Assembly: GCF_000003815.2 (NCBI RefSeq)
Contig: NC_049984.1
Location: 10,314,324-10,378,323, forward strand
Length of the DNA stretch: 64,000 bases
Source: Branchiostoma floridae
Taxonomy: Eukaryota; Chordata; Leptocardii; Amphioxiformes; Branchiostomatidae
Direction of reading: 5' to 3'
The position numbers and the translations under genes are program-made. Shown here piece after piece: positions 1 to 50,229 of the stretch. The notes under the pieces are model-generated. The model searched no databases, was not told the DNA's origin, and worked only from the letters and a program-made list of their open reading frames with translations. How positions within the stretch are numbered: the stretch's first letter is position 1; each line of letters opens with the position of its first letter.

Positions 1-3000
1 TGATTACCAATCTGTCATTCATGATACCTGGTCAAATATAGCGAAACAATGGCACGAGTAATATTTCTTCTTTTTTAGCGGCCTTAAATCAGAACTCCAA
101 AATCCTGTTTCTTCTTATACGCTTAAACATTTATTACATAGAACAAGAGGAATGTATAAGAACTGGAGAGGGAAACTGTTCATTAATAAGTTTGTTTGTA
201 CAAAACCCGCCCATCTCATTGTTCTATTTCTATCATTCATTATGAAGAGGCCAAAAAGCAGGATGTCCTTTTTGTTCCATCACGATCAAGAGGTAATGTT
301 TGTGTAAGCTTCTTTCCTTAAACCTCACTATCCATCTCCTGTCGAAGTGCTCCTTTTCTGCGCGGTAAGCAGTGCGGCTAGGATTAGCCAAAAGAGCGTA
401 TTTCCGGCTCACGTGCCAAGTTCGCCCGCCGTAGCTCCTCTCCCTTCCCCGGTAACCTATAATTGCAACTTGTGCTCAATTTAACCTACGCGGATCTCTT
501 AAACCCAGGCAAGGCCAGACAGTTGCTTGTTTCCGGCGCTCTATCTCCCTCCTTAAAAATAGCTCAGTATCTCTAACCCTAGTGCTTAGTGGTAACTGCA
601 CTTACCTTTGTAAGATATTGGCGTCTGACAAGGTTCCTCCGAACACCTGCGTCGCACACTGCCAAGAATGCCGATGCGGGCAAAATTTCAATGGGGGAGA
701 GAAGCGAGGTCGCACCGCCCGTGTGTTCCTCTGAGTACGGCTCCTGTCTACCGGGGTGTCCAGGTGAAGTGCACACGGCAGGGGACTGACGGGTTTGTGT
801 TTGGAAACAACTGACGGGATGTTTTTATACACGCATTGGACACTCCTGGGAATTACCCATCACACGGCCGCACTACAATGAAAGGGCCGCTGCTCCACTA
901 CACAGATAGGTCTATTAGGGAGTTAGAATTCACAGAGGGACCTCAGTATAATCTGAATGGGAAATATCTTCCCGAATCCAACCATTACTGCCTCTCTGTA
1001 TCAAATTCAATTACCTAAAGCCCAATCTCTGCGATACGTGGACTAATCCTTAGGTCCTCTCCAGCATTACCGCTGTCTTCTACGAGTCCACAAAAACATA
1101 GCAATTAATATTTCATTTCCCCTGAAAACCCATGGCCGCTAATTGTAAAGTTAAAGCACGAAAATTACGCTCCCCTTGCAGCAATGGTCTATTCTGGTCG
1201 TTTACCACTCTTAAGTACATTTTCTTGTTACGTCCTTACTGCCGGTGCTTCCAAAGATAACGGAATCGCTAAAGTGATTTAAATTTCCACGAATCGTTAC
1301 TGGAAGAGGCCTTTGGCTCTCGGCAAATTGCTTAACAACATTACTACGCCGGTGCGCAGTTCCGTTTGAAAGTCTCCCATTGTAAAAACATTTCCTGAAG
1401 ACTTGGCGAAACGGAGAAATTGGCGGACTGATGCACATTTTCACGAGTCATTAGTAGAGGCACTGTAGCTTCAAGCAACAGTGATACATGAAGTTGGGGA
1501 TTTTCGTCGCTAATGTAGCAGTCAGCGGATATGCCACTTTTTGATGTATTCAGCAATTCTGGACCAACTCCACGGCTTGTTCCATTCTAGCCTCCGTTGA
1601 AGTCTCCCTCCAGCTGTTTCCTTTTAAATTACCGTTTTCTTATTATATTTTTATTCTCCTACTATGGCCCGTAATAAAAAATGTAATGAAAAGCGTAAAC
1701 TTAGAAAACAGCCGAAGGAAATCTGAAAAACGATTCCTTTCAGTAGAGCTGAGTGAAACTACCTAGGCCAGGTATGCACAATAGAGACATTTCGGTAACA
1801 AAAAGCGTTTACAACAACAAAAAAGTTTGCATTGACTAAAACACACATGAAACAGCCTTTTGTTCATCATCGGAGTACTTAAAATTGTTACCTTTTCATG
1901 ACACAAGAAACAGGGTTCAAAGAAACCTTTGTCAAAAGTCATTATTTGAAGCAAGGGATTGCCATTGACATTATGGACCAATCACACTTCTTTTTATGTC
2001 ATGAACACTACAAGGAGGGCCCAATATGTTAATATGGTTAAATTAGCCATTAAGGGCTTCCATGTATACAAAATACTTGCAACAACATTTTTTTCGATAT
2101 GGCATTGTTAGACATAGTGGTTATATGAAAAGAAGAGAATACATTGCTTGTATACACGATATAAAGAATATATGAAAATTGCTTTTAAATCACCATGGCA
2201 AGAATTTAAGAATTTGACTAAATCACAGATCTTTTCCAAACAAAGGGAAACATAAACCATAGAGGTTTCGAAGGAAAAATGTATAGAATCTAATAGTATT
2301 GCAGTCGGTATGATATTCTTCAAGCACACTCTTTTCAAGTCATCACAAATAAAATCAGAGCAAAAGACAATTGAGTGTAGGGTGGCCATTCGATGCTGGC
2401 CGTTTTATTGACTACATGTACATACATCAGTATAAAAGTTAACACAGAGTAATTAGGTTCCTCTACAGGTAAAACAGTGGCTACAGGCAGACATAACTTC
2501 TACAATGGGGTGCTACAAAACACAATGGGGCAAATTGGACATCATCCTACAACAACAATGAACCCACCAAAGCTTAATTGACTACTGGAAGTAAGGAAAC
2601 AAAAACCTCATCTGACAGTCCCTAATGAATGGAGAATCTGCCCTCCGCACTACAAAGGCTAAAGACAACAAAAGAGGGAAAGTTACAAAGCCCCCCTGTG
2701 GAGAGAGACAGAGGAGGGTGGGTGGGCAGTTGGACATGGGCTGCAGCCTGCTGTGCGGTGCTCCCTCAAGGTCAGCCTGCCCCCCCTCTCCGCTGTGGTA
2801 TCAGCTGCTAGCTCCAGACTCCTAATACACCATCAGATCTGTAACTACCCAGGCCGGCTAGGGGCAGATGGTCACATGTAGATGAAATTGAATCTGAAAT
2901 GAGGGAACAGACCAAGTTAGGCAGCTGTACAGCACATGGGAGGTCAGCTTCTACAGGAATAAACCAATAAAGGAAAAAAAGTAGTTTTCTAGTAGAAAAT

Positions 3001-4497
3001 GTTATTGTGTATAGTTTATAGCATCAACATTAGTGCATGCCTCTGTTCATGATGCTTTATGGCCAAAAAGTGCCTAAAATAAATATAAAACTGAATGATG
3101 CTTAAAGTAAAGCTGATCAGCACTTACTTCTAACTATCACAAGTTTAAGGAGCATCCAGTAATAAGGAATTTATGAATATACCTCTGTAGCATTAGGAGC
3201 ATTCACTTCATATGCAATAATGACTTCACTCAATACACTATTATATAATTAGATACTATAGTATGATGTTGAAATTATGTCTTTTTTGTTATTTCAAACA
3301 GCAATGTGGATGTCATCAAGTGACAACAAAACTTTTAGCCAAAAGTTTTTCGCTAAAGTGTTTTATGTCCCACAACATGCCCTTTGACCCGGTGTCCTCT
3401 ATGGTCATTTTCTGTCCTCAAGGTCAGACTGGTTTACTGGTTACCAGCGAGGCTTAATGCCTCCTGTTACAGCCTGCCCAGCGGGAACCCTAAACATAGA
3501 GCCGTTCCAGTTCCAGTCAAGGTTACTTAGAGGTAGCCACAAGCTGCAGGCTTACGGCTAGCCACAGGCAACAGACCAAGGAGGATCCGATCCGCTTTCC
3601 CGGATTACGGACACTAAATTGCGTGTCCTGTTGCTAGCTCCACATTTTCCTCACTAGCCTGCGCACAGCGGAGTGCCATTACGACTCCGACATTGACAAA
3701 GTGGTTTGGGAAGACGGCCACATCGGGGAAACGACGGTCGGACATCTGGGTACAAGCCACCGAGCCCTGTCGGGGGGCTATCACCGCAGCACCGCCGGGA
3801 TTTCACATACTTGCATATTGATAACTCTGAGCCGGGCACATCTGGGCACCAGAGCCTCGGTCTGTATGTTCCCCCTCGGCTGACATTAAGTTAAGATGAA
3901 TCTTGATACGCTCTCTGAGCATTGGTAGAGTTGTCATGCCATGAAATATACATCATTAGGCCCGTATCATATGACAACCCACGGCAGTATCACAAGTTTC
4001 CATCTACAAACTTTCATATAAGATTCTGGACGTGATACATAATGCTTCTCCGGCCTATATGATGTGTACCCATGTGTCCAACAATAAACATGGGAATTTT
4101 CCTGGTTCCACATTGTGGCAGAAGGTAATTAGCCACATAAAAGCCATGATTGCAGGGATGATAAACCTGGTTGGAGATTAGTTCTGACAAGCGGCATACA
4201 TGGGAAAAATCCCTAATTGCGTTTGCTCTGATTCCATCCTTATGAAAATGTCATACGGCACCCAACTGAACAATTGCATTGCTGGGCTCTTGTCTTGTTT
4301 ATCGACGAGTCGTAACCACGCAAATTAGACAGCAAACGTAAATTTTCAATGTCAATAAACCCTCAAGACACAGGTGCATGGATGTCATACATTTGTATTC
4401 ACAAATGGGACTCAATCATAAAAGATGACCTTTCTCTGCATACCAATTACATCCTTCTGGAGTGACCGTTTCTATAAAATGTTACAAAGAAACAAGC

Positions 4498-4503
4498 TTT
4501 ATT
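4498..4503 (-). terminator. Candidate NUDT21 poly(A) signal AATAAA
   Basis: AATAAA on the minus strand, about 1.7 kb past the NUDT21 stop. I saw no other AATAAA or ATTAAA on that strand between it and the stop. Two minus-strand TGTA motifs (4564-4567 and 4573-4576) lie 60-75 nt upstream, the spacing at which CFIm25 binds. This is inference from motifs only. Confidence 0.3.
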
Positions 4504-4764
4504 CAAAACATTTTGTGACCATCTACTATTAAACTTAAGAACAACTTCAGAGTCAACTTTCACTACAAGTTTTACAGTGCTTAAGAAGTTTTCTTCAAAC
4601 TTCTACTAACGTTTAAAATTTTACCATTTACTTGACACAACAAAACAATTCTACCCATAAAACTAAGTACATTGTTCTAGTGCAGTAGTTGCTGAAAAAG
4701 ATAAGTGTAACTAATGCTCATCTTTGATATAAATAACTTAATAAGTCAGCTGTAGAGGATTTCT

Positions 4765-5085
4765 TTGATATTGATAACAAAAGGAATCGTATTAGCAAAT
4801 CATGGCACATTTCCAGGAACTAAAGCCCGTAAGTTGACTGTTACACAGGAAGTTTTCAAAGTCCCAGGTGACATTGGCGATAGTGAACTTTCTCTTATTG
4901 ATGAGTCTCAGCATTGGATTCAAATGCTAGTGAGTCCCAGGGCTGCGGCAGGCAGGAGGCCTGTGATTACTGGCTATGTGATGGATGAAGCAGCCCTGGT
5001 GCTTGTCAAACCATGTCCAATACTCAACGGCAAAGTCCTTCTTGGTACAGATCGATACATTAGAGCGACCAGAGAAGTTTTGTGA
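4765..5085 (+). other. Unassigned 106-codon open frame, possible gene or element fragment
   Basis: An open frame on the plus strand beginning at TTG rather than ATG, opposite the likely NUDT21 3' UTR. The composition looks protein-like, but I recognise no family. There is no clear start context or splice structure. It may be an exon remnant, part of a repeat, or chance. Confidence 0.2.
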
Positions 5086-5203
5086 AATTGTCCATGGGAC
5101 CCATTTTTGTTAAGAGTGCTCCTTAGCATCAGAAGCAGTGACAACCATGACAATACGGTAACTACAATAGGGTAGCTGTAAGACTATATAGAGTAGCTAT
5201 TGA

Positions 5204-5402
5204 TACGTCGATGTAGGTAGTAAGATACACCAAAAAGTAGTTACTCAAGCAACTGGATATGGTTTTAGAAACGGTCAGACAATTCATAGTTAGAGTATAA
5301 AAGACCTGTTTCTTCCAGATCACTTCAGTGTCACTGAACGAAAACGGGTGGGTTCCAGTTGAAACGTCTGACCGTTTCCAAAACCATATCCACTACTTTT
5401 TG
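5204..5402 (+). mobile_element. Hairpin repeat with about 13-bp target duplication (Penelope-like remnant?)
   Basis: Inverted arms (one starting near 5232 with CCAAAAAGTAGT, the other ending near 5402 with ACTACTTTTTGG) share a core reading ATATGGTTTT...AACGGTCAGAC. The element is flanked by GAGTAGCTATTGA (5191-5203) and GAGTAGATATTGA (5403-5415), a 13-bp direct repeat with one mismatch. Inside, CTGA...GAAACGTC (5334-5368) brackets a short stem. The same layout recurs at 31622-31884 and 63757-63986. The family name is inference. Confidence 0.55.
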
Positions 5403-6187
5403 GAGTAGATATTGAGACTTTCATCTATAATCAGAACTACAGCTAAGTAGCAATCACAAAATTGGCAAGAAAGTACAATAAAACAAGCTTCATTCTCAAG
5501 TTTTAAAAGTTATTAATATGGTTAGTTAATCTCATTCATGATGTTACACATGCACAAACCAATCTTCACACCGGGTTACATTCACTGAAGTCACACAATG
5601 CTGAGTTTAGATGACAAAGTGTTGGGAAGCTTTTCATGATGGCTGGAAAACACTACAGAGGATGTGGTACTGTTATAGCTTTGAAAGTGTCAAACAAGGG
5701 CAACAGCAGTCACTCTGTCTTCTGAGCCATTCACTCTGATAGAACAAAGGGGATCACCTCCACATACCAAATCGTGGGGCCGCATCATGTATGTTTTGAA
5801 AGCAGTGTCAATGCAAAACCTCATGGAACTTTCCAAATTTCTGGGATCAGGCATTGAATTTTTCAAGGTGGTTGTGAAAAACACCTCTTATAGATAGATA
5901 AATCTGCCACTTAACAAATGATGTATCTTTCTACCTGGTGGATTTTTCATGTTTCAACATTTACAAGAAACTCAAACAAGTTCATGAAGAGGCAAACATT
6001 CATGAAAAGTTGCTGGAAACTGTGAAAATCGTTTATGAAACTGGTGAGTTTTACACATGGTGACTACTATGGGTAGTAATAAGAAAACTTCTGACACATT
6101 GCAAGCGTTTTTCATGCCACAAAACAAGTGCACGTTCCCCATGCGTTCAACAGAGCAAACGGTCCAGACTCTGTCCTGTTTGTACCT

Positions 6188-44834
<38,647 letters not shown>

Positions 44835-45000
44835 CTTGGGTGGACGTGTGGCGCATGCGTCAGTAAAAAGGGTCGGAGGTCACTGTTTCTGGCGCGTAAT
44901 TTCGAAAGGACGAGGTCTCGCGATTCTCATGATTCTCTCATATCAATATCTCCGACTCCCCACGCAAAAAAAATTCTTTAAAAGTCATACTTTCTTTCTG
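44835..45000 (-). promoter_or_regulatory. NUDT21 core promoter with NRF1-like and TCTCGCGA motifs
   Basis: Just upstream of the start codon lie GCGCATGCGT (44851-44860), an NRF1-type palindrome, and TCTCGCGA (44916-44923), a motif of housekeeping promoters. No TATA box was seen. This is typical of a CpG-type, constitutively expressed gene. Confidence 0.45.
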
Positions 45001-45942
45001 GAGCGCTAAACTTGGACTCATGTTTGATCGATGGACGAAAAGCGAAACTTAGTCTAGGTCGTAGTCTGTGTAACACAGACGCGGTTTAATCAGGCTACTC
45101 TGTGCCCTCAATAGGAATCCCATGACAATACTTTTCTACTTTATTTTCGCCCTATTTACTTTCTGCAGCTGCTTGATATTCAACAATATGACATTCAAGG
45201 TTTGAAGTACATTGGGCTTTGTAAAATTTGGGTCTCTTTGATAGTTTCTGGATCTTACAATGTCCGGTGGACTTTTCGTGATACGAAATGAAGGCTTTCG
45301 AGTATATGACGCCTAATACTATGGGGCTTTAAAATAACGTTCCTTTTCTACCAAAACGATATGATAATATAATAGCGGATGTGTGAAACGATTTGAAAAT
45401 TCGTGCAACTTTATTTGTTGTTCTTCTTTTTCCCGACTTTACAATTCTGACCAATACTCGACAACCAGAAGTCATTCCAATACAAAGACGTAGACAGTTC
45501 AGTTCATTTGTCCAGTTCAGTTGGCCTCTTTCATTGCTTCCTCTATCAGCTTGCCATAGATGTTCTTCAATCACATAAAAAGTTGTAAAAGTAACGTTAT
45601 ATCTCATACCAGGTCTCCATGAAATAGTTTACTGTATTTCAAAATCTACATATAAGTGACGAAAAATACTGCTTATTTATTTCTAAACGCAATCTAATTG
45701 CATAGTAAGTATCATACATATACATGTATAAGCATACATAATGCTACTTAATGAATGTCTCAAATCAAATCAAAACAAAATTGATTACTAATGTGATTAC
45801 GCATGATTACTAATATGCGCATCGAATGGATTTCTTAGATTCATACAGCTGGAATGATTATGATTATGACATGGATGTCTTAAATTCTCACAGGAATGAT
45901 GATAACTACGAAGTTGATGTGTACTACGAATGATTAAGACTA
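45001..45942. other. Intergenic between NUDT21 and the receptor kinase
   Basis: AT-rich, no gene seen. It holds the probable 3' UTR of the kinase gene, with a minus-strand AATAAA at 45676-45681, about 260 nt after the kinase stop. Confidence 0.6.
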
Positions 45943-48750
45943 CTAAACGGACGTCTCAAATTCGACAAGTAGACAGCCTTCCGTCCGTACTTCATTTAAG
46001 CGTTCGATCAGTTTTTCTGGACTGGGTCTTCCCGATGGGTCAGAGGACCAACATGACGTCATTATTCCGTACAGAGTACCTGGACATTCTGGCGGAAGTC
46101 TGAGCCTGACGCCACGCCGAAGAAGCCCTACCAGCTCAGGGCAGTTCAGTTGCAGGCGTCCGTCGTAATGTGGTTCGTCTCCGAGTGTAGCGATCTCCCA
46201 CAAAAACACGCCAAACGACCAAACGTCGCTCTGACATGTGTATTTGCAGGACTGTAAGGACTCCAGCGCCATCCTTCCTTTATTCCTTTATTCCGATACC
46301 CTTTAGCCCTATTTAGGGCTAGTCTACCAGGATTCATATGAAACAATGAAACATACATAAACAAACGCAAATATATACACAAACATACATGTATATACCA
46401 TCCACTTGAGTGGAACCGGCACATTGCCCTGTCCATTCGCAGCCACGTACTGAGTGTTGGTGTAGACATCCCTGGCTAACCCGAAGTCGGCAAGCTTGGC
46501 GACATCACCCCGAGTGATCAGGACATTGCGCGCCGCCACATCGCGATGGGTGATCCTTAACCGTTGGATGATATTTGACTCGGACGTTTTGTGATCCTTC
46601 TCTTCATGTATAGCTACCAGTATGGCAGCCTCTCTACAAAAGTCACGATAGCATTGCGTATCCTCAGTTCGAACCGACTTAGCAGCGACGGTGACTTCCC
46701 CAACAGGTGTACGTAACTGTGATTTTCTCACATAGCCAAACATCCCCATTCCAATCATAGGTCCGGGGGAAAGATGGTTGGACTTCCTTTCCCATCGCCT
46801 CAGCCATCCCGGCTGCAAGTCCTCTTTAATGTCCTCTTCCAAGCGTTTTAACTCGAGACGCCTGGTCTCCTCTTTGTCCTCGCGTACGCAGCAAGTTATG
46901 CGCCTTTTCTTATACAGCACAACTAGCATTATGAGCACAAAAACTACTACTGAGATGAGGGGCACAAGAAATGTAAGCGGCGCGTCATTTCGAAAAACCG
47001 ATACCTCACATGTAGGTCCTGTCCAGGCCGCCGAGCATTTGCAGGTGCCGTCCACGTGATGACAGGTGGCGTTGTTTCTACAGGTGCAGATCTGATGGCA
47101 GCTCCACCCGTAACGTCCAGGTAAACAGGGTTTGCTACAGTCCAGGCCGACCCAACCCTCTGTGCAGTTGCACGAGCCGTCTCTAGGCAGACACACACCG
47201 TTTTCAGAGTCACAAGTCTTATTACAGCCATATCCGTACGTGCCCTGGGGACATGCGGACTGGCACACCGGTCCCGTCCACCCAGCGGGGCACACGCAGC
47301 CAGCCCACCGGTCACAACTGGCGCCGTGCAGGCAGCCGCACACGGTCTCACAGTGTTCACCTGTTCTTCCTGGGGCACAACTGTCAACGTCCAGCACTAT
47401 GTCTGTCTTGAAAACTTCCCCACGTGAGTCGTTTACCTGACAGGTGTACGGTCCATTATCCGTTGTCTTTATGTCGGTGATCATAATTTCGTTGTCATCG
47501 GTATCTGTCACCATCTTTGTTGACCCGTTTGGAAATATCCAAGACGTTGTCACGACATCAACGTCGTACACTTTGCAGCGTAGCGTCACGTTTCCGGATA
47601 TGTACAGATCACGCGGATCGCTAGGTGTCGCTACAATGGAGATGACGTCTTTGGAAATATCACAGGCGACACCTGTCCATCGACGCTGACACTTGCAGGC
47701 TCCGTTAAAGGCATGGCAATAGGCCCCGTGTTTGCATATACACACGTTCTGGCAAGCGAAGCCGTATCTTCCTGGAGGACAGCCGGTTGGTTTAATGTCT
47801 ATCCAGAAGTAGTTGATGGCAACAATGTCCACTGTTAAGTCAGACCCTGATACTGGTCTAATTCGTATGGGCGGTATTGTTTCTGGTAGCTGGCACACGA
47901 AACGTCGTTGATTTCTTGACGATGTTGTCAGAGAAAGGTAAACGATGAATTCCTGAAATTTGTTCATCATCCAGTCATTAGGGACGTTGTCTTGAACGTA
48001 ACTCAACCGAGGATCGTAATCCGCCTGTTTATTGATCAAGTTGACGACTACGATATTCTGATCCGAACTGGGCCCACTGAAACATGATAAAGAATGTATC
48101 TCTGCTGACCACAACTGTTCTGCAGCCACTTCGTCATTCCCGTAGAAGACAGCCCAAAACACATCAGCCCTGCAGTCCCCGTTATCTGTGTTCACTATTA
48201 AATGTGGCCGTGGATGCAGGTGTAAGTCTTTAGGGTCAGTAAGTCTTACTGTTGACGACAAAACGTCTCCATCGCTCGTTACAGCCTCCGCTTTTCCATC
48301 CACCTTCAATAACCAGCCTCGATCTTCTCCGGTCTGTTTAACCACAGGTGTCTCACAGGTGGCGTTGTAGACGGGAGGATAGCCCTGGACGTCGATGACT
48401 TGTAGCCTTAACTTCACCTCGCCGTCAAGGTGTCCTAAGATGAGGACTTTAAGAACATATTCCGACTGGACCAAGTAATCCAGGGGGTTGGAGACATGAA
48501 GGGTGCAGTTTTCGTTCACAGCGAAGCGGCCATACTGGTCTCCGTCTACAATAAGACACGGAAGTTCCGCTTTTTCTGCTGGTAACGTTATGCCAAAATG
48601 CAGAGGTATGTTGACAACTGCTGTCCCAACGTCGGCATTTTCGGAGACGGGCACGGTCTTCTCCTCCTCGGAACAATAACATCCCACCAAACAGGCAACG
48701 AGGAATCCACAAATGTAGGGGAGGCCCAAGCCAGAATGGTCCGCCGCCAT
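45943..48750 (-). CDS. Tie-like receptor tyrosine kinase with incomplete kinase domain, 892 aa if the 129-bp insertion is removed
   Basis: Coding segments 46399-48750 and 45943-46272. ATG at 48750 (AACTATGG context); the frame upstream has no ATG. Residues 1-26 signal peptide; about 30-128 cadherin-like ([19 protein letters not shown]...DVQGYPPVY); 324-364 EGF/laminin-like; 366-455 Ig-like; 458-581 three EGF-like repeats; 590-613 transmembrane; basic juxtamembrane; 664 onward tyrosine kinase with [12 protein letters not shown]691, E707, HRDVAARN (735-742), DFGLARD (755-761), LKWMALES and [12 protein letters not shown]. The spacing from E707 to HRD is only 28 residues, about 60 fewer than usual, so beta4-beta5, hinge and alphaD-alphaE are missing. 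A 129-bp insertion splits the LKWM/ALES codons. Tie-like is a domain-level statement; orthology is unproven. It may be a pseudogene or a non-catalytic receptor. Confidence 0.8.
46273..46398 (-). mobile_element. 129-bp insertion or intron in the kinase domain, flanked by GGATGG repeats
   Basis: GGATGG (minus strand) occurs at 46398-46403 and at 46269-46274. Removing one repeat plus the intervening DNA (129 bp) restores LKWMALES exactly. The possible junctions are GT...TG or GA...AG, not GT...AG. The only GT-AG solution nearby (CTCAA|GTGG joined to AAG|GATGG) would delete the conserved Trp. The insert contains an 18-bp perfect palindrome TAGCCCTA-TT-TAGGGCTA (46314-46331 region) and A/T-rich repeats. 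Without splicing, the frame ends after 24 extra residues. Confidence 0.7.
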
Positions 48751-49130
48751 AGTTTTGATACCACTCACCGTCAGGCAACCCTTGAAACAAATCCCTCTCC
48801 ACAATGGGCCTGGGTTAAGATAACCCTTACCATTGACCTCTATGCCCTTACCCTATTTGTCACCCTGTGACATTTATAGCTACAGGTGGGGGCGTGCGCA
48901 TTCGTGTGTCACAATGGAAAGCGGAACAAAAACAATGCTCACCGAAACTCACAGTGACGCACTATTCAGAAACTCTTGCTTTGGTTAAAAAAGTTAGAAT
49001 ACAACGAAAAAAAATTCAAGAAATACGTCTATGCACTGTTGTGTTCTCAAAAAATCTCTACAAATGCCTGGATACGGCAGTCACGATAGAAACGAGACGT
49101 GAGAGGAAAACTATGTGAAGCACAGCAGTA

Positions 49131-49231
49131 TTCTCCAAGCAGAGGTTTCGGTCGATATTTTTAGCAGGGAGAGGAACGTTGCAAATCGCCAACACTCCTA
49201 GCCCACTCGACCGAAACCTCTGCTTGGAGAA
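49131..49231. mobile_element. Palindromic MITE with perfect 25-bp inverted ends
   Basis: The arms at 49131-49155 (starting TTCTCCAAGCAGAGGTTTCG) and 49207-49231 are exact complements, separated by 51 bp. No clear target duplication was seen. Confidence 0.7.
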
Positions 49232-49351
49232 GCTCTGAAATACTACAATGACGTCTGTCGCCAGCCGATAATGTTTTACTGCTATTGTTTCAATGTATAG
49301 AATTGGTTTACTTTTCAGAAACCATAGAGGCTATCTATGTGACTGTAATTA

Positions 49352-49510
49352 CGAGGGGCCTTCAAAAAGTAATGACACTGGTTTTATAACAGGCTCATTT
49401 TTTCATCGAATGAGTTGAAATTTGGCACAAAGGTACAAGCATAACTGGTTATATCCTCTTGAGAGTGAAATGTCACAGTTTGTTGAAGTAAGGAGCACCA
49501 CATACACAGG
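49352..49510 (+). mobile_element. Mariner-like terminal fragment
   Basis: TA followed by CGAGGGGCCTTCAAAAAGTA, which resembles terminal repeats of mariner-type elements. The opposite end was not found, so only a fragment is present. Confidence 0.35.
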
Positions 49511-50229
49511 CCTACAATTTAGAATTGTATGGCACATCTTGTTTTAATGTGATCAGAGACGAACTGGTACAGTTGCATACAACCTTCTTTAAATATTTGT
49601 ACCAGTAGATAATCATATCTCCCATCTACGCGTACGCCATGTTGATGATTTAGATGTATATTATATGTCTGTATCAGTCATGTTACTTTGGCTGTGTATT
49701 GACTAAAGGTAGGAAACAACCTAGTACCTTTATTTAAATAGATTCAATAGACAGGTTGAAATGTACACTTGTGCTTTGTATAATTTCTGTTACTTTGTAT
49801 CATTGGTGACATGGTTAGTACATATGTTTAATTCCACTTATGTATCTGTCATGGAAAACTCTGGGAATTTAGAAGACTGTAAGTTGTAAAAGAGTTATAA
49901 TAGCTTTGCTTTTCTTAACTACATGTGCAACTATGTGTATTGATAACTGTTTGACTATGTGCATGAAATTAGTTGCCCATAATCTAGGTTTCCACTTTCC
50001 TCAAAAGGGGAACTTTAGGCAGTATACATGCATATGGCACAAAATCCTTATATTGTGTCATTCAGTTTCCATCCTTTGATTAATGGTTGCACCAGGGCCA
50101 CAGCAATGAACTTTGCCATAAACAAATTCACCACCTAGTGATGGAATATTTGGTTGCAATGTAACTGTTGAAAACAATGCTTTTTACTTTATATCATAAG
50201 CTTCTTCAGACCAACGTCCTTGTTCAGAC

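Larger units (their letters stand above)
1..6187. other. 3' flank and probable 3' UTR of NUDT21; no confident gene
   Basis: AT-rich sequence downstream of the NUDT21 stop codon (the gene runs leftward). I found no protein-coding gene that I recognise. The part next to 6187 is probably NUDT21 3' UTR. It contains a hairpin repeat at 5204-5402 and an unassigned 106-codon open frame at 4765-5085. The stretch 1-3200 is low-complexity AT-rich DNA without structure that I can name; 3460-3900 is more GC-rich but also unassigned. Confidence 0.5.
48751..50229. other. Intergenic between the receptor kinase and PNKP
   Basis: No gene seen. It includes the kinase upstream region, a palindromic MITE (49131-49231) and a mariner-like terminal fragment (49352 onward). 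The PNKP 3' UTR probably occupies part of 49700-50229; an AATAAA on the minus strand lies near 49730. Confidence 0.6.

Noticed and set aside
48751-48804. Upstream extension of the receptor kinase start (18 more codons)
   Set aside because: The extension begins with TTG, not ATG; the ATG at 48750 has a good initiation context and directly precedes a signal peptide.
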